This document shows, piece after piece, positions 4,930 through 7,627 of a stretch of DNA of 7,627 bases. This DNA comes from Desulfuromonadaceae bacterium (GTDB lineage Bacteria > Desulfobacterota > Desulfuromonadia > Desulfuromonadales > Syntrophotaleaceae). The stretch is from contig JAIOSZ010000224.1 of assembly GCA_021107335.1 (NCBI GenBank), positions 1 to 7,627 on the forward strand. The letters are read 5' to 3'. Within the stretch, counting starts at the first letter, position 1; each line of letters begins with the position of its first letter. Position numbers and translations under genes: made by a program. The notes beneath the pieces were generated by a model. The model was not told the origin of the DNA and ran no database searches. It worked only from the letters and a program-made list of their open reading frames with translations.

Positions 4930-7200
4930 ATGCGAAAGAGAAGTAAGCTACTGATCGCAATCGCCTGCGGAATGGCAGCAGCATTGCTCGCCACTACCGT
5001 CGGCGCAGTAACTATTCGCAACATTCAACCGGATGAAGATGTCTTCAGTTATGTACAAAGAATAAAAGAGGGGTTCGACCAAACCCTCTACCAGCAAGTA
5101 ATTGGTGCGGCCAGTGCTTTCAAAGAAGGCGATGAGGCCATCGGCGTGGCCGCAGACGACGAAGCCAGCCGAGAAAACGCTCGCAAGCTGCTAGCTAACA
5201 CCAAGATCAAGGACCTGCTGGCTACATCGCTATTTGTCGATGCCCAGGACAAATTGATCATGGACACCACCGACCCGGCTCAGTACGCCAAGGTCAAAGA
5301 CTGGACCATGGGCGAGCTGAAAATATTTTTGTTGACCAAATCTGAGGCCGAGATCAAGGGCATCATGTACGGCCTGCACAGCGACATCATCGGCAACGTA
5401 GTCAAGCTCATGTCCAACGATGAGCTGACCCGAATCGGCCAGACCGTCTTCACCCCCCTGCCCGGCTCCAAGATCGGCGCCAAAGGCTATCTCAGCGCCC
5501 GCGTCCAGCCCAACTCGCCCACCGACAACGCCGATGACATCGTCTGGCAGACCTTCAATGCCTACTCCTATGCGGTCGGCGATCTGGTGGTCGGCACCAA
5601 CCCCGTCGACAGCCAGCCGCAGAACGTTGAAAGTGTTGAGCTGGCCCTGCGTGACGTGATGCAGACTTTCGGCGTCGACAAAAGCAACCCCTGGTGTGTG
5701 CTGTCCCACATCGACGTCCAGGCCGAAGTGGAAAAGGATAACCCAGGTTCCACCGCCATCTGGTTCCAAAGCCTCGCCGGTGTGGTCGACGCCAACCAGA
5801 CCTTCGATTTGACTTTAGAGAAAATGATGGACTACGCGCGAATGCGTACCGGCAAATACGGCCTTTACTTCGAAACCGGCCAAGGCGCCGACTTTACCAA
5901 TGGCCATGGCAAGGGTTTCGATATGGTCGTTCATGAGTCGCGCAAGTACGGCTTTGCCCGCGCCCTCAAGCAGCAGGTTGCCGCCGCCCAGATCGATGGC
6001 CAGGGCGCCTGGGTCCACCTCAACGATGTGGCCGGCTTCATCGGTCCCGAGGTCTTCAAAACCCGGGAGCAGTTGGTACGCTGCTGTCTCGAAGACATCG
6101 CCATGGGCAAATTGCACGGCCTGACCATCGGCCTCGACATCTGTTCGACCCTGCACATGCCCGTCACCCTCGACGACCTCGACTGGTGCCAGGACCAGAT
6201 CGCCCCGGCCAACCCAGCCTACCTTATGGCCTTGCCGACCAAAAACGACCCGATGCTCAGCTATCTGACCACCGGGTATCAGGACCATGTGCGGCTGCGG
6301 GAGAAATTCGGTTACAAGGTCGACGATGCCATGTGGGACTTCTTCAAGAAGATTGAAATCATCGATAAAGACGGCAAGCCGACGGAACACTTTGGCGACA
6401 CCCTCTGGGTCTACTACCAGTACCGGCTGGCCAAAGGCGATACGCGCTCAATGAAGGAAGTCTATGCCGAAGGGCAACAGCACATCGACCAGGTATTGGA
6501 CCGCGGTGTGCCTCTGGCCATCGGTTACGGCGAGAACATCTGGGACCTCGAACCGGAACTCAACAAGCAGATGCATGCCCTCTATGACGATGCCAAAGTC
6601 AGTCTCTGGGCCGAATACACCCCCGATTTCATTGCCACCATCCCCAATGCCGTGACCATCGCCACCAACTCTGCTGACCGCGAAGACTACGTGGCTCATC
6701 CGAGCACCGGCGAAGAGTTGAACGAAGCGGCCGTAGCCACCCTGGAAAAACTGAGGGACAGCTGGGACGGCCAGAAAGCCCCCGACGTCCAGATCGTCAT
6801 CTCCGACGGCCTGAACGCTAAGGCGACCATGGACGATGGTCATTTGATGCCCTATATTCAGGAACTGCGGGCGGAACTACAGAAAGTCGGTATGACCTCG
6901 AGCAAGGAATATGTCGTGGTCACCAACGGCCGGGTCCGTGCCGGGTACAAATGTGGCGAGGTGCTGTACAGCAAAAATGCTGAAAAATCGCCCAAGGCGA
7001 TTATCCACATCATCGGCGAACGCCCGGGCAGCGGCCACCACGCCTTCTCTGCCTACATCACTCGAGTCGCTCCATCCACCTGGCAGAAGGCCGGCGGCGT
7101 AGACCATGACGTGACCAAGGTCATCTCCGGCATTTCGAATACCGGACTGCCACCAGTCAAAGCAGCGCAAGAGACCGTCAAGCTGCTGAAAGCCATGTAA
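4930..7200 (+). CDS. eutBC: Ethanolamine ammonia-lyase EutB-EutC fusion with Sec-type signal peptide
   Basis: Ethanolamine ammonia-lyase uses adenosylcobalamin to convert ethanolamine to acetaldehyde and ammonia; large and small subunits are normally separate cytosolic chains. This 756-residue protein carries both. Residues 1-26 form a signal peptide (RKRSK, hydrophobic core, cleavage after VGA). The EutB TIM-barrel domain covers about 30-494 and keeps the residues equivalent to E. coli R160, Q162, N193, E287, F329 and D362: R191 and Q193 (SARVQPN), N224 (VGTNP), E315 (LYFETGQG), F370 (GFIGPE), D403 (GLDIC). An extension of about 85 residues follows, then an EutC cobalamin-binding domain (about 587-756) with IVISDGL (622-628), GERPGSG (696-702) and the GLPPVKAA end. 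The EutC N-terminal region is missing. It is the third consecutive exported product. Periplasmic activity is inference; the substrate could be another amino alcohol. Confidence 0.9.
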   Translation: MRKRSKLLIAIACGMAAALLATTVGAVTIRNIQPDEDVFSYVQRIKEGFDQTLYQQVIGAASAFKEGDEAIGVAADDEASRENARKLLANTKIKDLLATSLFVDAQDKLIMDTTDPAQYAKVKDWTMGELKIFLLTKSEAEIKGIMYGLHSDIIGNVVKLMSNDELTRIGQTVFTPLPGSKIGAKGYLSARVQPNSPTDNADDIVWQTFNAYSYAVGDLVVGTNPVDSQPQNVESVELALRDVMQTFGVDKSNPWCVLSHIDVQAEVEKDNPGSTAIWFQSLAGVVDANQTFDLTLEKMMDYARMRTGKYGLYFETGQGADFTNGHGKGFDMVVHESRKYGFARALKQQVAAAQIDGQGAWVHLNDVAGFIGPEVFKTREQLVRCCLEDIAMGKLHGLTIGLDICSTLHMPVTLDDLDWCQDQIAPANPAYLMALPTKNDPMLSYLTTGYQDHVRLREKFGYKVDDAMWDFFKKIEIIDKDGKPTEHFGDTLWVYYQYRLAKGDTRSMKEVYAEGQQHIDQVLDRGVPLAIGYGENIWDLEPELNKQMHALYDDAKVSLWAEYTPDFIATIPNAVTIATNSADREDYVAHPSTGEELNEAAVATLEKLRDSWDGQKAPDVQIVISDGLNAKATMDDGHLMPYIQELRAELQKVGMTSSKEYVVVTNGRVRAGYKCGEVLYSKNAEKSPKAIIHIIGERPGSGHHAFSAYITRVAPSTWQKAGGVDHDVTKVISGISNTGLPPVKAAQETVKLLKAM

Positions 7201-7229
7201 CCCTTCCATGTAACATTTGCCGTAAAAAA

Positions 7230-7254
7230 CTGAGGGGCCCACTGGGCCCCTCAG
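7230..7254. terminator. Perfect 11-bp GC-rich hairpin, intrinsic terminator with its T tract on the minus-strand side
   Basis: CTGAGGGGCCC (7230-7240), loop ACT, GGGCCCCTCAG (7244-7254). It lies 29 bases after the eutBC stop and is the likely 3' end of that mRNA. Downstream on the + strand the sequence is ACTGTTAAC, a poor U tail. AAAAAA sits directly before the hairpin (7224-7229), so a minus-strand transcript would get a perfect T6 tail. It may act in both directions. Confidence 0.75.
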
Positions 7255-7532
7255 ACTGTTAACAAAGCCCGTTGTTTTCCTCCTAAGTTGCTGTGAAAGA
7301 CCAGAGTTTCAGAAAATGCAGTACTTCTCACTAACCCTGCCTATGAAAACAACTCCCTGTCCGAAGATCGAAGATTTTTTATCTGACATGACGTCATTTT
7401 AGTGGCGCACCAACCAAAAAGGGCCGTCCACCGACACTTCTCCACGCTTATCCCCATCTCGCACACTACAAAATAGCAGAGCCTCCAACGAACCGACAAT
7501 CACCCCTTTTAGGGGATAGTTATCGGTCCACC
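7255..7532. other. Non-coding stretch between eutBC and the adenosyltransferase-like fragment
   Basis: No gene of convincing length is seen on either strand. Small structures present are a tandem CGAAGAT pair (about 7363-7376), a perfect palindrome ATGACGTCAT (7388-7397), CCCCT-TTT-AGGGG (7503-7515) and CGGT-CC-ACCG (7524-7533). No cobalamin riboswitch box was recognised. On the minus strand a stop-free run (about 7399-7565) ends in VDGPFWLVRH but has no ATG; it may be a remnant. Confidence 0.45.
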
Positions 7533-7627
7533 GTTCTGATAATTGACGGTCATTACGACCTGCTGGTCATGGACGAGATCGGCGGGGCCATTGCCGCCGA
7601 TCTGGTAAAGGAGCAAGAAGTGATCAA
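7533..7627 (+). pseudogene. cobO: CobO/BtuR-type cob(I)alamin adenosyltransferase segment, N-terminal half absent, cut by window end
   Basis: The frame reads VLIIDGHYDLLVMDEIGGAI, continuing AADLVKEQEVI to the edge. This matches the Walker-B strand and following helix of CobO/BtuR (in Salmonella BtuR, LDMVVLDELTYMVAYDYLPLEEVI). These enzymes adenosylate cob(I)alamin, making the cofactor that EutB/EutC lyases need. A normal gene has roughly 100 further residues upstream, including a P-loop GKGKTTA. I find no such motif in any frame back to the eutBC stop, and the frame has no ATG, GTG or TTG between its last stop (7389) and the ATG at 7569. It is therefore probably a 5'-deleted remnant or a recombination junction. 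Adjacency to eutBC fits the pathway. Only about 31 residues are visible, so the assignment is tentative. Confidence 0.5.

Noticed and set aside
4875..4946. Small 23-codon frame with AAGGAG before its ATG, overlapping the eutBC start
   Set aside because: The spacing from AAGGAG to ATG is one base, the peptide is mostly charged and resembles nothing, and the overlap gives no attenuation structure I can see.
4930..4968. Lipobox at Cys13 of the EutB-EutC fusion (AIAC)
   Set aside because: The hydrophobic core continues well past Cys13, and the cleavage-like VGA at residues 24-26 fits ordinary Sec processing better.
7236..7244. GCCCACTGG as a cobalamin-riboswitch box
   Set aside because: It is the loop side of a perfect terminator hairpin, has an extra C compared with GCCACTG, and lies after the lyase gene.

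Overview
The window looks like chromosomal DNA of a Gram-negative bacterium. Three consecutive genes encode proteins with export signals, one of them an outer-membrane beta-barrel ending in Phe. The combination of a PocR-domain sensor kinase, a NarL-type regulator, a polyamine-type binding protein and a B12-dependent lyase, at moderate GC, suggests an anaerobe of the Desulfobacterota (Desulfuromonas/Pelobacter-like). That assignment is inference, not a database result.

Layout, all on the + strand: (1) 16-1670, a soluble PocR-PAS-HisKA-HATPase histidine kinase, broken by an apparent one-base deletion near 450-452, so it reads as a PocR fragment followed by a kinase fragment; (2) 1696-2325, a NarL/FixJ response regulator 25 bp downstream; (3) a probable terminator at 2348-2386 and a long non-coding stretch to 2760; (4) 2761-3504, a TorF-like outer-membrane beta-barrel; (5) a strong hairpin at 3536-3572; (6) 3682-4803, a PotD-like amine-binding protein, probably a lipoprotein; (7) 4930-7200, a single polypeptide joining EutB and part of EutC of ethanolamine ammonia-lyase, with a Sec-type signal peptide at its N-terminus; (8) a perfect 11-bp hairpin at 7230-7254; (9) a non-coding stretch and then, at the right edge, the Walker-B segment of a CobO/BtuR-type cob(I)alamin adenosyltransferase whose P-loop half is not found upstream.

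The most notable object is the EutB-EutC fusion. All substrate and radical-site residues I can align to E. coli EutB are present (R191, Q193, N224, E315, F370, D403), so it should be catalytic, yet its start carries a clean secretion signal. Its two upstream neighbours are also exported, and the binding protein keeps the amine-binding Trp and Asp residues of PotD. PocR domains are predicted sensors of small hydrocarbon derivatives; the name-giving PocR of Salmonella controls B12-dependent propanediol use. My working hypothesis is a cell-envelope amino-alcohol module in which a cytosolic PocR two-component system controls an outer-membrane pore, a periplasmic amine-binding lipoprotein and an exported adenosylcobalamin-type lyase. 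No permease, EutA reactivase, EutH or microcompartment shell gene is in the window.
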